20,090 nucleotides of DNA from Anaerolineae bacterium (GTDB lineage: Bacteria > Chloroflexota > Anaerolineae > Anaerolineales > Villigracilaceae). How positions within the stretch are numbered: the stretch's first letter is position 1; each line of letters begins with the position of its first letter. Both the position numbers and the translations under genes were made by a program. This document shows positions 13,677 to 20,090 of the stretch, in pieces. The stretch lies in the NCBI GenBank assembly GCA_003694975.1, contig RFJH01000212.1:1-20090 (forward strand). Reading direction: 5' to 3'. The notes under the pieces were generated by a model. That model was not told where the DNA came from, did no database searches, and saw only the letters and a list, made by a program, of their open reading frames with translations.

Positions 13677-14604
13677 GTTCCTCCGCACTCTGGGAAAGGT
13701 TGTACTTTTTCCTTTTCGCATTCTCTTATGGGTGATCCTGGCACCCTTCCGCCTGCTCCGCTGGCTGGTGGCCGCCCCTATCCGCGCTTACCGGAGAGCG
13801 CATCAATTTTTGAATGCCGAACCCGATGAGCGCCCTCTGCTGGACACGGTCGCCGCAATCGTACAGGATAGCCAGGCCCGGCAGTCAATCTGGGCACACA
13901 TCGAGGCTTTGCGCGGACACATCTTCCGTGGCCTGATCGCCCTGGCGATTACGGTGACGATTTCGGCCATCTTTACCCAGCAGATGAGTGAGTTTCTGGC
14001 CCGCCCCATCGGCGGCCTCTCTGCATTGAAGGCCATCGAGGTCACCGAATCCATCGGAGTGTATTTTCGCATCGCGCTGACGGCCGGCATCACGCTGGCG
14101 TTGCCATATCTGGCTTTCGAGTTCTGGTTCTTCCTCGCGCCGGGTCTCCGCCCTCGCTCGAAGAAGTTTGGTCTGATCGGCATTCCCCTGGCGACATTGC
14201 TTTTCGTCGGCGGCATGGCCTTCGCCTATTTCGTCATGTTGCCCACTGCCCTGCCATTTTTGCTGAACTTCATGGGTATCCAGGCCGAACTACGCCCTCA
14301 TTCCTATTTCACCTTCGTAACCGGCCTGATGTTCTGGATCGGCGTGGCGTTTGAATTCCCGCTAGTGGTGTACGTTTTGACGGCGGTTGGTTTCGTGAAG
14401 CCACAGGTGCTCAAAGAGCAATGGCGGGTGGCCATCGTGGTCATCGCCATTCTCGCCGCGGCCATCACCCCCACGGTGGACCCGGTTAACATGGTGTTGG
14501 TGATGCTTCCCATGACGCTGCTTTACTTCTTGAGCATCGGTCTGAGCCGCATTGCTTATGCCGGCAGGATAAAGGCCAGGAGGGAGCAACAGAGCAAGGG
14601 ATGA
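13669..14604 (+). CDS. tatC: Twin-arginine translocase TatC, extended N terminus
   Basis: A 311-residue protein, about 50-60 residues longer than typical TatC. The TatC core starts at about residue 73 (SIWAHIEALRGHIFRGLIAL), with about six membrane helices through residue 296, including GGMAFAYFVMLP (181-192) and FEFPLVVYVL (228-237). The first 70 residues add an arginine-studded, hydrophobic and amphipathic stretch (about 9-37) not found in E. coli TatC. Two non-consensus points stand out. HLxELR is HIEALR, so the acidic residue is shifted by one. The PALYKHER stretch of E. coli, holding the signal-peptide-binding E103, aligns with PGLRPRSK, with Ser at 164. It would be the signal-peptide receptor of the Tat pathway. 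The tatB overlap and the ATGA overlap with the next gene suggest coupled translation. Confidence 0.92.
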   Translation: MRKFLRTLGKVVLFPFRILLWVILAPFRLLRWLVAAPIRAYRRAHQFLNAEPDERPLLDTVAAIVQDSQARQSIWAHIEALRGHIFRGLIALAITVTISAIFTQQMSEFLARPIGGLSALKAIEVTESIGVYFRIALTAGITLALPYLAFEFWFFLAPGLRPRSKKFGLIGIPLATLLFVGGMAFAYFVMLPTALPFLLNFMGIQAELRPHSYFTFVTGLMFWIGVAFEFPLVVYVLTAVGFVKPQVLKEQWRVAIVVIAILAAAITPTVDPVNMVLVMLPMTLLYFLSIGLSRIAYAGRIKARREQQSKG

Positions 14605-17096
14605 ACGCAACGCGTTTTTCCTCTCGGAAGGTTCTCTTGATCTCCCTGACCCTCCTCCTCGGAGGGTTGGCGTGCACGTTCTCTCTGGTTGAGTGGACGC
14701 TGCCTCCTGTTGGGCCGACTCCGCTTCCCGCCCCGCCGACCCCTACACCGTTGCCCGTCGCGGACGTCACTTTCGAAGTCACCCTGCCCGCCGCGCTCCT
14801 GCCGGGGGAGACGGTCGTCGTCAGCGTGCTGGACGAGGTGACCGGCCTGGCCCTAAACGCCGTCAACTACCCCCTGGAGCCGAAAGAAGGGCTGACGTAT
14901 TCCGCCGTCCTTCCCATCCCCGTGAATTCGGTGGTCAAATATCGTTACCTCCTCATCAGCAGTGGCAGCCAGGCCATCGAGGCCACCAGCGCCAATCAAC
15001 CGGTGCGCTACCGTCTGCTCCACGTCGTCGGCCCGACGGCGGTACACGACGTGGTGAGCACGTGGACCGGTCGCCCCTACGCCGGGCCAATGGGCAGCAT
15101 CCAGGGACAGATCCTCAACGCGGAGACCGGCCTCCCCGTCCCCGATGTCCTGGTCGCGGCGGGAGGCGTTCAGGACATCACCGACGCATCCGGCCTGTTC
15201 TTCCTGGAAGGGTTGCCGCCGGGGACTCACAACCTGGTCGCTTACGCCCTGGACGGCTCCTTCCAGACGTTCCAGCAAGGTGCGACGGTGGCCGCGGATT
15301 TGATCACCCCGGTGCCGATCTCGCTGCAACCGGCACAGATGGTCAACGTGCTGTTTGTCGTCACGCTGCCGAAGAACACGGTGAGCGGCGCGCCGGTGCG
15401 TCTGGCAGGTAATCTGTTCCAACTGGGCAATACCTTCGCCGATCTGCGCGGCGGTTTGAGCACCATCGCCGACCGGATGCCCGTCCTCACTCCCGCCCCG
15501 GATGGCCGTTATACGCTCTCCATCAGTCTTCCGGCGGGCGCGGACATTCGGTACAAGTACACCCTGGGCGATGGCTTCTGGAACGCGGAGCACAACGCCC
15601 GTGGCGCGTTCGTCGTCCGCCAACTCATCGTCCCGGCGCAAAACACCGTCGTGGAGGACGTGGTCGAGACCTGGCAGGCCGGCCCTTCGGCCCCCATCCT
15701 CTTCGATGTCACCGTCCCCGCCGACACGCCGCCGGGCGATACCGTGTACATCCAGTTCAACCCCTACGCCTGGATGGAGCCAATCCCGATGTGGCCTATG
15801 GGGAACAATCGCTGGACGTATAAGTTGTACGGCCCCCTGAACATCCTGGGGAGTTTTGGCTATCGCTATTGTCGCAACGCGCAGTGTGGTAGCGCCGACG
15901 ACACCGCCACGATGGGACCACATGCCGGTGGCCGTCTGGTCAACACCAGTCTGACTCCGGAGAACATCCGTGAGGCGGTTTCGGCCTGGGCCTGGCTGCA
16001 AGGCGGTTCGACCAGCGTGGTCGGCTTTGCGGTGAACGCGCGCGGAGAGGGGTTTGTGAGCGGCGTCGAACTCCAGCCCTCTTTCCATCCCACCTGGTCA
16101 CCGTGGTTTCCTCAGGCGTTGCAAAACATCCAGGCGATGGGCGCAAACTGGACGATCCTGACCCCTTCCTGGACGTTCACCCGCCTCTCGCCGCTCGTCC
16201 TCACCCCGCAGATGGGCGATGACCCCCTCTGGGTAGACGCCTCGCAGACCCTCGACCGGGCACGCGCCCTGAACCTGAACGTTGCCGTCTTCCCAACACC
16301 TCATTTCCCCACCCTAACGATGGAGGAATGGTGGCGGCAGGCGCCGCGTGATCCTTCCTGGTGGGAGAAGTGGTTCGAGCAGTATCGCGCCTTCCTGCGC
16401 CATCACGCCGATCTGGCTGCCCAGCATGGCGCTCAGGCGTTGGTCCTGGGTGGCGAGTGGGTCTCCCCTGCTCTCCCCGGTGGCACGGTGGACGACACCC
16501 CCTCCGGCGTCCCGGAAGATGCCGAAGCCCGCTGGCGCGAGATGATTGCCGACATACGCAAACGCTTCAACGGTCAGATTTGGTGGGCTTTGCCTTATAC
16601 GGTGGGAAGTCTGGAGAACGCGCCCGCCTTCCTGGATGATGTGGACGCCGTCTATTTGCTCTGGTATGCCCCTGTGGGGGAGGCGTCCTCCACCAAAGAG
16701 GAAATGACCGCTGAGGCAGGGCGATTGCTGGATGAGGAGATCGGCCCGTTCCGTGCGACGGTAGAGAAGCCGTTGTTCCTGGCGTTGGCCGTCCCCTCCG
16801 CACGCGGCGCGGCGACCGCCTGCCTGCCCGATGGCGAGGGGGGATGCCTGCATTGGATGGCTCTCAGCCGTCCCAATCCCGATATTCCATCCATCGCCCT
16901 GGATTTGCAGGCGCAAATGGACGTCTACGAAGCCATTCTGTTGGCCGTGAACGAACGACCCTGGGTGGGTGGTGTGGTCAGCCGTGGTTACTATCCGCCG
17001 GCTCTGCTACAGGATAAATCCGCCTCGGTGCACGGCAAACCCGCTGCCGATCTCCTGTGGTACTGGTTCCCGCGTTTCCTGGGCCGGGCGCCTTAG
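14601..17096 (+). CDS. Multidomain lipoprotein: three CBM20-like beta domains and a glycosidase-like barrel
   Basis: An 831-residue exported protein. Residues 1-25 are a lipoprotein signal (hydrophobic run ending GGLAC, lipid on C25), followed by a Pro/Thr linker (34-53). Three related beta domains of about 100 residues follow (about 54-157, 246-359, 363-466). Each has a VxFxVTLP-like start, a YRY/YKY strand and an end like DVVSTW or DVVETW; they resemble CBM20/CBM48 starch-binding folds. A carboxypeptidase-regulatory-like domain (about 165-243) sits between the first two. Residues about 470-831 look like a TIM barrel of the GH113/GTA-TIM type, with VLGGEW (615-620) holding a candidate catalytic E619. 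The substrate is unknown; an alpha- or beta-glucan is a guess. The signal has SRK, not RR, so Sec export is more likely than Tat. It overlaps tatC by 4 bp. Confidence 0.8.
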   Translation: MNATRFSSRKVLLISLTLLLGGLACTFSLVEWTLPPVGPTPLPAPPTPTPLPVADVTFEVTLPAALLPGETVVVSVLDEVTGLALNAVNYPLEPKEGLTYSAVLPIPVNSVVKYRYLLISSGSQAIEATSANQPVRYRLLHVVGPTAVHDVVSTWTGRPYAGPMGSIQGQILNAETGLPVPDVLVAAGGVQDITDASGLFFLEGLPPGTHNLVAYALDGSFQTFQQGATVAADLITPVPISLQPAQMVNVLFVVTLPKNTVSGAPVRLAGNLFQLGNTFADLRGGLSTIADRMPVLTPAPDGRYTLSISLPAGADIRYKYTLGDGFWNAEHNARGAFVVRQLIVPAQNTVVEDVVETWQAGPSAPILFDVTVPADTPPGDTVYIQFNPYAWMEPIPMWPMGNNRWTYKLYGPLNILGSFGYRYCRNAQCGSADDTATMGPHAGGRLVNTSLTPENIREAVSAWAWLQGGSTSVVGFAVNARGEGFVSGVELQPSFHPTWSPWFPQALQNIQAMGANWTILTPSWTFTRLSPLVLTPQMGDDPLWVDASQTLDRARALNLNVAVFPTPHFPTLTMEEWWRQAPRDPSWWEKWFEQYRAFLRHHADLAAQHGAQALVLGGEWVSPALPGGTVDDTPSGVPEDAEARWREMIADIRKRFNGQIWWALPYTVGSLENAPAFLDDVDAVYLLWYAPVGEASSTKEEMTAEAGRLLDEEIGPFRATVEKPLFLALAVPSARGAATACLPDGEGGCLHWMALSRPNPDIPSIALDLQAQMDVYEAILLAVNERPWVGGVVSRGYYPPALLQDKSASVHGKPAADLLWYWFPRFLGRAP

Positions 17097-17127
17097 TTTC
17101 CGCGCCTGGTCAGAGGGAATGGTGATC

Positions 17128-17955
17128 ATGATGACCGAGATGTTGTCTATCAACACCGACCTCGCCCGCCGTATCCTGACCGGCTTCATCCGCAGCGAGG
17201 TGACCCGCGCCGGGTTCTCGCGCGCCGTGGTCGGCGTTTCGGGCGGGGTGGATTCCTCCCTCTCGTGCGCCCTGGCGGCGGAAGCCCTGGGCCCGGAGAA
17301 CGTCCTCGCCGTACGCATGCCGTATAAGACCTCCAGCCCCGAATCGCTGGAACACGCCCAAATGGTCATCGAGCGTTTCGGGGTCCACTCGGCGACCATC
17401 CCCATTACCGAGATGGTGGATGCGCTGGTGGCCTACGATCCGGAGATGTCGCGTCGGCGGAAGGGGAACATCATGGCCCGCGCGCGCATGATTGTGCTCT
17501 ACGACCAATCCGAGGCCTTCGGCGGGCTGGTCATCGGCACGGGGAACAAGACCGAAATCCTTCTGGGCTACACCACCCTCTACGGCGATTCGGCCTGCGC
17601 TCTCAATCCCATCGGCGACCTTTACAAAACTCAGGTGCGTCAGTTGGCGCGCGCCATGGGCGTGCCGGAGGTGATCATCCAGAAGCCGCCTTCCGCCGAT
17701 CTCTGGGTCGGCCAGACGGACGAGGACGAGTTGGGCTTCACCTACGAGGACGTTGATCGCCTGCTCTATCTTCTCGTCGATCAGCGTTACCGACCTGAGG
17801 AGTGCGTGGAAGCCGGTTTCGACGAGGCCTTCGTTCGGGCGGTGGTTGAGCGCGTGCGCCGCAATCAATTCAAGCGCATGCTGCCGCCAATTGCCAAACT
17901 GAGCAACCGCACCGTCGGCTACGATTTTCTCTATCTGCGCGATTGGGGGACATAA
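17128..17955 (+). CDS. nadE: NH3-dependent NAD+ synthetase
   Basis: A 275-residue enzyme for the last step of NAD synthesis: nicotinic acid adenine dinucleotide, ATP and ammonia to NAD+. The PP-loop SGGVDSS is at 38-44, and the substrate-binding GTGNKTE with GYTTLYGDSA lies at 137-156. DLYKTQVRQLA and PPSADLW are also typical. There is no N-terminal glutaminase (nitrilase-like) domain, so it uses free ammonia. The exact start is uncertain: ATGs lie at 17119, 17128 and 17131. GAGGG (17113-17117) is too close to the first, so I chose 17128. It starts about 30 bp after the lipoprotein stop and is probably co-transcribed. Confidence 0.93.
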   Translation: MMTEMLSINTDLARRILTGFIRSEVTRAGFSRAVVGVSGGVDSSLSCALAAEALGPENVLAVRMPYKTSSPESLEHAQMVIERFGVHSATIPITEMVDALVAYDPEMSRRRKGNIMARARMIVLYDQSEAFGGLVIGTGNKTEILLGYTTLYGDSACALNPIGDLYKTQVRQLARAMGVPEVIIQKPPSADLWVGQTDEDELGFTYEDVDRLLYLLVDQRYRPEECVEAGFDEAFVRAVVERVRRNQFKRMLPPIAKLSNRTVGYDFLYLRDWGT

Positions 17956-17956
17956 G

Positions 17957-17969
17957 CGTTTTCAAAACG
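17957..17969. repeat. Short palindrome between nadE and the MFS gene
   Basis: CGTTTT C AAAACG is a perfect 6-bp inverted repeat around one base, located just after the nadE stop. With a one-base centre it cannot fold as an RNA hairpin of full length; it could be a protein-binding site or chance. Confidence 0.3.
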
Positions 17970-17989
17970 GCTTGCGGAGTAGACAACCT

Positions 17990-19234
17990 ATGCTGCACAT
18001 TCCTCCCGCCTTGCGTCACCGCAAATTTCTGCTTCTCTGGCTGGGATTGCTGGTCTCGATTACCGGCTCTCAGATGCAAATCTGGGCGTTGTTCTGGCAC
18101 ATCCGCGAGTTGACCCCTCACCCTATCGCCCTGGGTGGCATCGGCGCGGCGCGTATTCTGCCGGTGATTCTCTTTTCCCTTCTCGGCGGCGCGGTGGCCG
18201 ATACCCTCGACCGTCGTCATGTTCTCTACCTGACCCAGTCCACCGCCGCGCTCGTCGCCGTGGCGTTGGGTTTCTTCACGCGTAGCGGGGCCATCACCAT
18301 CTGGCACATCTACGGCCTGACGATGGTGCAGGCTGTGGCGCTGGCCTTCGATTTGCCTGCGCGTCAGGCGTTGGTCCCAAACCTCGTGCCGCCACGCGAT
18401 CTCCCCAACGCTTTCAGCCTGACCTCCATCGCCTTTCAGACGGGCGCCATCATCGGCCCGGCGCTGAGCGGCCTGGTGATTGCTTCCTATGGGCTGGAGA
18501 CGGTCTACTTCTTCAACGCGCTGACCTATCTCGCCGTGATCCTCGCCGTGGCGGCTTTAGGGAAAGTGCCTCAACGCATCGTCTCAGATGTGCGGCATGG
18601 CGTCAGCCTGAAGGCCATCCGCGAAGGCATCGCCTTCATCCGCAGCCGCCCCATCATCCTCTCATCCATGCTTCTCGATTTCATCGCCACCTTCTTCGCC
18701 TCGGCGAACACGCTGATGCCCATCGTGGCGCGTGACGTGCTACACGTAGGCGTGGTCGAGTATGGCTGGCTCTCGGCGGCGCAATCGGTGGGGGCGGTCG
18801 TGATGGCGCTCGTCATTTCCCAGGTGCGTGAACTGCGTCGTCAGGGCATGTTACTGATGAGCGCGGTGGTGCTCTTCGGCCTGGCGACGGTCGCCTTTGG
18901 CCTGGCGACCCGTTACGCCGTTGCCTGGATCGCGCTGGCGTTGACCGGCGCGGCCGATTCACTGAGCATGATCATACGCAATACCATCCGCCAGTTACAG
19001 ACCCCCGATCACCTGCGCGGACGGATGACCAGCATCAATCAGATATTCTTCCGCGGAGGGCCGCAACTGGGCGAAATCGAGGCCGGCCTGGTGGCGCAGG
19101 CCTTCGGTGCGCCTGTGGCGATTGTCACCGGTGGGATTGGCTGTCTCCTGGGCGTGCTCTGGATCGCGCGTCGCTGGCCGCAATTGCTCCGTTACAACGG
19201 CGATGAACCCATCCTTGCCGGGGCGGGCGGGTAG
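17990..19234 (+). CDS. Major facilitator superfamily exporter (EntS/MFS_3-like)
   Basis: A 414-residue membrane protein with about 12 hydrophobic helices. The family motif A between helices 2 and 3 is present as GGAVADTLDRR (66-76). The overall pattern (RHRKFLLLWLG start, FDLPARQALVPNLV after helix 4, then LPNAFSLTSIAFQTGAIIGPALSG) matches the MFS_3/transmembrane secretion effector group, related to the enterobactin exporter EntS. It would use the proton gradient to export a small molecule; the substrate cannot be read. I chose the ATG at 17990, with GGAG ten bases upstream; a TTG at 17972 is in frame but overlies the ribosome-binding site. It follows nadE by 34 bp. Confidence 0.9.
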   Translation: MLHIPPALRHRKFLLLWLGLLVSITGSQMQIWALFWHIRELTPHPIALGGIGAARILPVILFSLLGGAVADTLDRRHVLYLTQSTAALVAVALGFFTRSGAITIWHIYGLTMVQAVALAFDLPARQALVPNLVPPRDLPNAFSLTSIAFQTGAIIGPALSGLVIASYGLETVYFFNALTYLAVILAVAALGKVPQRIVSDVRHGVSLKAIREGIAFIRSRPIILSSMLLDFIATFFASANTLMPIVARDVLHVGVVEYGWLSAAQSVGAVVMALVISQVRELRRQGMLLMSAVVLFGLATVAFGLATRYAVAWIALALTGAADSLSMIIRNTIRQLQTPDHLRGRMTSINQIFFRGGPQLGEIEAGLVAQAFGAPVAIVTGGIGCLLGVLWIARRWPQLLRYNGDEPILAGAGG

Positions 19235-19238
19235 GAAA

Positions 19239-19310
19239 TTGCAAGGAGATTGTAACGAAAAGCACCAGTTTGTAATATAATTTATGATACAACCTTAAAC
19301 GACCTTGCAA
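19239..19310. repeat. 8-bp inverted repeat flanking the promoter
   Basis: TTGCAAGG (19239-19246) and CCTTGCAA (19303-19310) are exact reverse complements, 56 bases apart, one on each side of the TATAAT. A further CCTTGC lies at 19213-19218 inside the end of the MFS gene. The arrangement would suit a dimeric or looping regulator. Confidence 0.4.
19276..19281 (+). promoter_or_regulatory. -10 element for the surface-protein gene
   Basis: TATAAT lies in an AT-rich stretch about 150 bp before the start codon. TTGTAA at 19250-19255 is a possible -35 but the spacing is 20 bases, longer than ideal. A promoter here would give a leader of about 140 nt. Confidence 0.5.
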
Positions 19311-19334
19311 AGAACGTTGAGACTTCAGGAATGC

Positions 19335-19408
19335 AGAGGCAAGGGCAGGAAATGCCAATCTGGGCGCCAGGGTATTCCTGCCAGGCCAGTGGCGCAACCG
19401 GCTGCTCT
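19335..19408 (+). ncRNA. Structured 5' leader, possible three-way-junction cis-regulatory RNA
   Basis: The leader can fold into three helices. P1 pairs AGAG (19335-19338) with CTCT (19405-19408). P2 pairs GGCAGGAA (19344-19351) with TTCCTGCC (19375-19382), an exact 8-bp match. P3 pairs CAGTGG (19387-19392) with CCGGCTG (19398-19404) across a CGCAA loop, with one bulged G and one G-U pair. The GGAGGAG ribosome-binding site follows within about 10 bases. I do not recognise a known riboswitch class. P1 is short, so the closed junction is less certain than P2. Confidence 0.35.
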
Positions 19409-19430
19409 ATTTTTTCTGGAGGAGAACAGA

Positions 19431-20090
19431 ATGATGCGCCGCGGGCTTCATCGTTTCTTTGGTATCTTCGTTATCGTTTCAATTTTCCTGGGCGGTTTTT
19501 CCACTGCTCCGAACATCGCTCCTGCGCAGGCTGCCTCCTTGCCTGCTGCGCAAGAGGAAATTTCCCTCCCGGCGCCATTGCGTGCACCGGGAGTTTCCAT
19601 ATCTCTGGGCGGACTCGGCAACGTGATGCTGGGCGAGGATTTCTCGTTCACCGTCACCTTCGATAACAACGGCACCGACCCGGGCTACGGCCCCTTCATT
19701 GACATCATTTTCCCCGTCAACGGCGCGGACGGCAACCAGAATACCAGCACGCCGTTGGACGGGGTTGATTTTTTAAGCGCCACCTACCTGGGGCAGACCT
19801 TCAGCACCGCCGATGATACGTTGAGCGTGCAGACCTTCCCCGGCTCCGGCGGCGTGACCTGCGTGGACCACCCCTGGGCGGTGGACGGCAGCGGCGCGCC
19901 GCGTCAGGTCTGCGGGCCGGCGGGCGACAAACTGGTCAGCATCCGGTTGCCTTTCGGCTCTTTCACCCCCGATCAGCCCCCGGCGACGGTCACGGTCAAC
20001 GCGCATCTGAGCCAGTACGCCGACCTCGGCACGCCGCTCACCATCAAAGCGCGCGGCGGCTACATGTTCGGTGCGAACCCTCTTGATGAC
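19431..20090 (+). CDS. Large secreted surface protein, N-terminal part (cut by window edge)
   Basis: An open frame of 220 codons runs from the ATG at 19431 to the end of the window without a stop. GGAGGAG lies six bases upstream. Residues 1-34 are a signal peptide (MMRR, a hydrophobic run FFGIFVIVSIFLGGF, cleavage after about APAQA). From about residue 53 the sequence is beta-rich and low in lysine, with VSISLGG and FSFTVTFDNNGTDPGYGPFID, the style of DUF11/conserved-repeat surface proteins that stack many Ig-like domains. Two cysteines (in GVTCVD and RQVCGP) could form a disulfide. It is probably a long adhesin or cell-wall protein, but its anchor, length and function lie outside the window. 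Confidence 0.8.
   Translation, partial: MMRRGLHRFFGIFVIVSIFLGGFSTAPNIAPAQAASLPAAQEEISLPAPLRAPGVSISLGGLGNVMLGEDFSFTVTFDNNGTDPGYGPFIDIIFPVNGADGNQNTSTPLDGVDFLSATYLGQTFSTADDTLSVQTFPGSGGVTCVDHPWAVDGSGAPRQVCGPAGDKLVSIRLPFGSFTPDQPPATVTVNAHLSQYADLGTPLTIKARGGYMFGANPLDD

Noticed and set aside
14601..14675. Tat signal peptide on the lipoprotein encoded after tatC
   Set aside because: The positive stretch reads SSRKVLL, without the two consecutive arginines, and ends in a lipoprotein cysteine. A Sec lipoprotein signal is the simpler reading.
14853..16088. A 411-codon open frame on the minus strand
   Set aside because: It is antisense to the lipoprotein gene and its product is rich in Arg, Gly, His and Asp with no domain. 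It has no plausible promoter or ribosome-binding site.
19335..19408. Cyclic di-GMP class I riboswitch
   Set aside because: The three-helix layout is similar, but the conserved GACGCAAAGC-type core and the GNRA tetraloop with its receptor are not present on either strand.

Overview
The window reads as chromosome from a free-living bacterium, most likely a member of the Chloroflexota (Anaerolineae-like). This is an inference from gene style: a Hanks-type kinase beside an FHA protein, a CpXC zinc-ribbon protein, a DUF1461/TIGR01906 membrane protein, Pro/Thr-linked multidomain surface proteins, a lipoprotein, and the absence of outer-membrane genes. I see no rRNA, tRNA, CRISPR array, transposase or phage gene. 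Genes are tightly packed, with many start/stop overlaps.

Left part (1-4150). A minus-strand pair encodes a TetR-family repressor and a SAM methyltransferase that runs off the left edge. Its promoter is very clear (TTGACT, 17 nt, TATTAT), with a perfect 14-bp palindrome at the predicted transcription start and a second palindrome in the spacer. Next come a CpXC zinc-ribbon protein with what looks like a four-fold internal helical repeat, an FHA plus winged-helix protein on the minus strand, and a divergently transcribed membrane-anchored Ser/Thr kinase. Kinase, phosphothreonine reader and DNA-binding domain side by side suggest a compact phospho-signalling module.

Middle left (4134-10067, minus strand). 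A run reads AAA+ ATPase with an N-terminal winged-helix-like region, glycerophosphodiester phosphodiesterase, PLP-dependent threonine dehydratase-like enzyme, and a secreted, membrane-anchored GH3 protein. The first two abut, the last two overlap by 4 bp (ATGA), and about 100 bp separate the middle two. A divergent promoter region (10068-10202) separates this run from the plus-strand genes.

Right part (10203-19234, plus strand). A long co-directional series encodes a GT2 glycosyltransferase (probably leaderless), a DUF1461 membrane protein, FabG, an Asp23/Gls24 protein, NusB, TatA/B, TatC, a multidomain glycoside-hydrolase-like lipoprotein, NadE and an MFS exporter. tatB/tatC and tatC/lipoprotein overlap, suggesting translational coupling. 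The TatC is unusual: it has a roughly 70-residue N-terminal extension and non-consensus residues at two positions important in E. coli TatC.

Right edge (19235-20090). A roughly 195-bp intergenic region holds a -10 element, an 8-bp inverted repeat around it, and a leader that can be drawn as a three-way junction. It precedes the start of a large secreted surface protein that is cut by the window end.

I did not find a clear new defence or mobile system. The best candidates for something undescribed are the kinase/FHA-winged-helix/CpXC cluster, the structured leader at 19335-19408, the divergent Tat pair with its coupled lipoprotein, and the repeat architecture of the CpXC protein.
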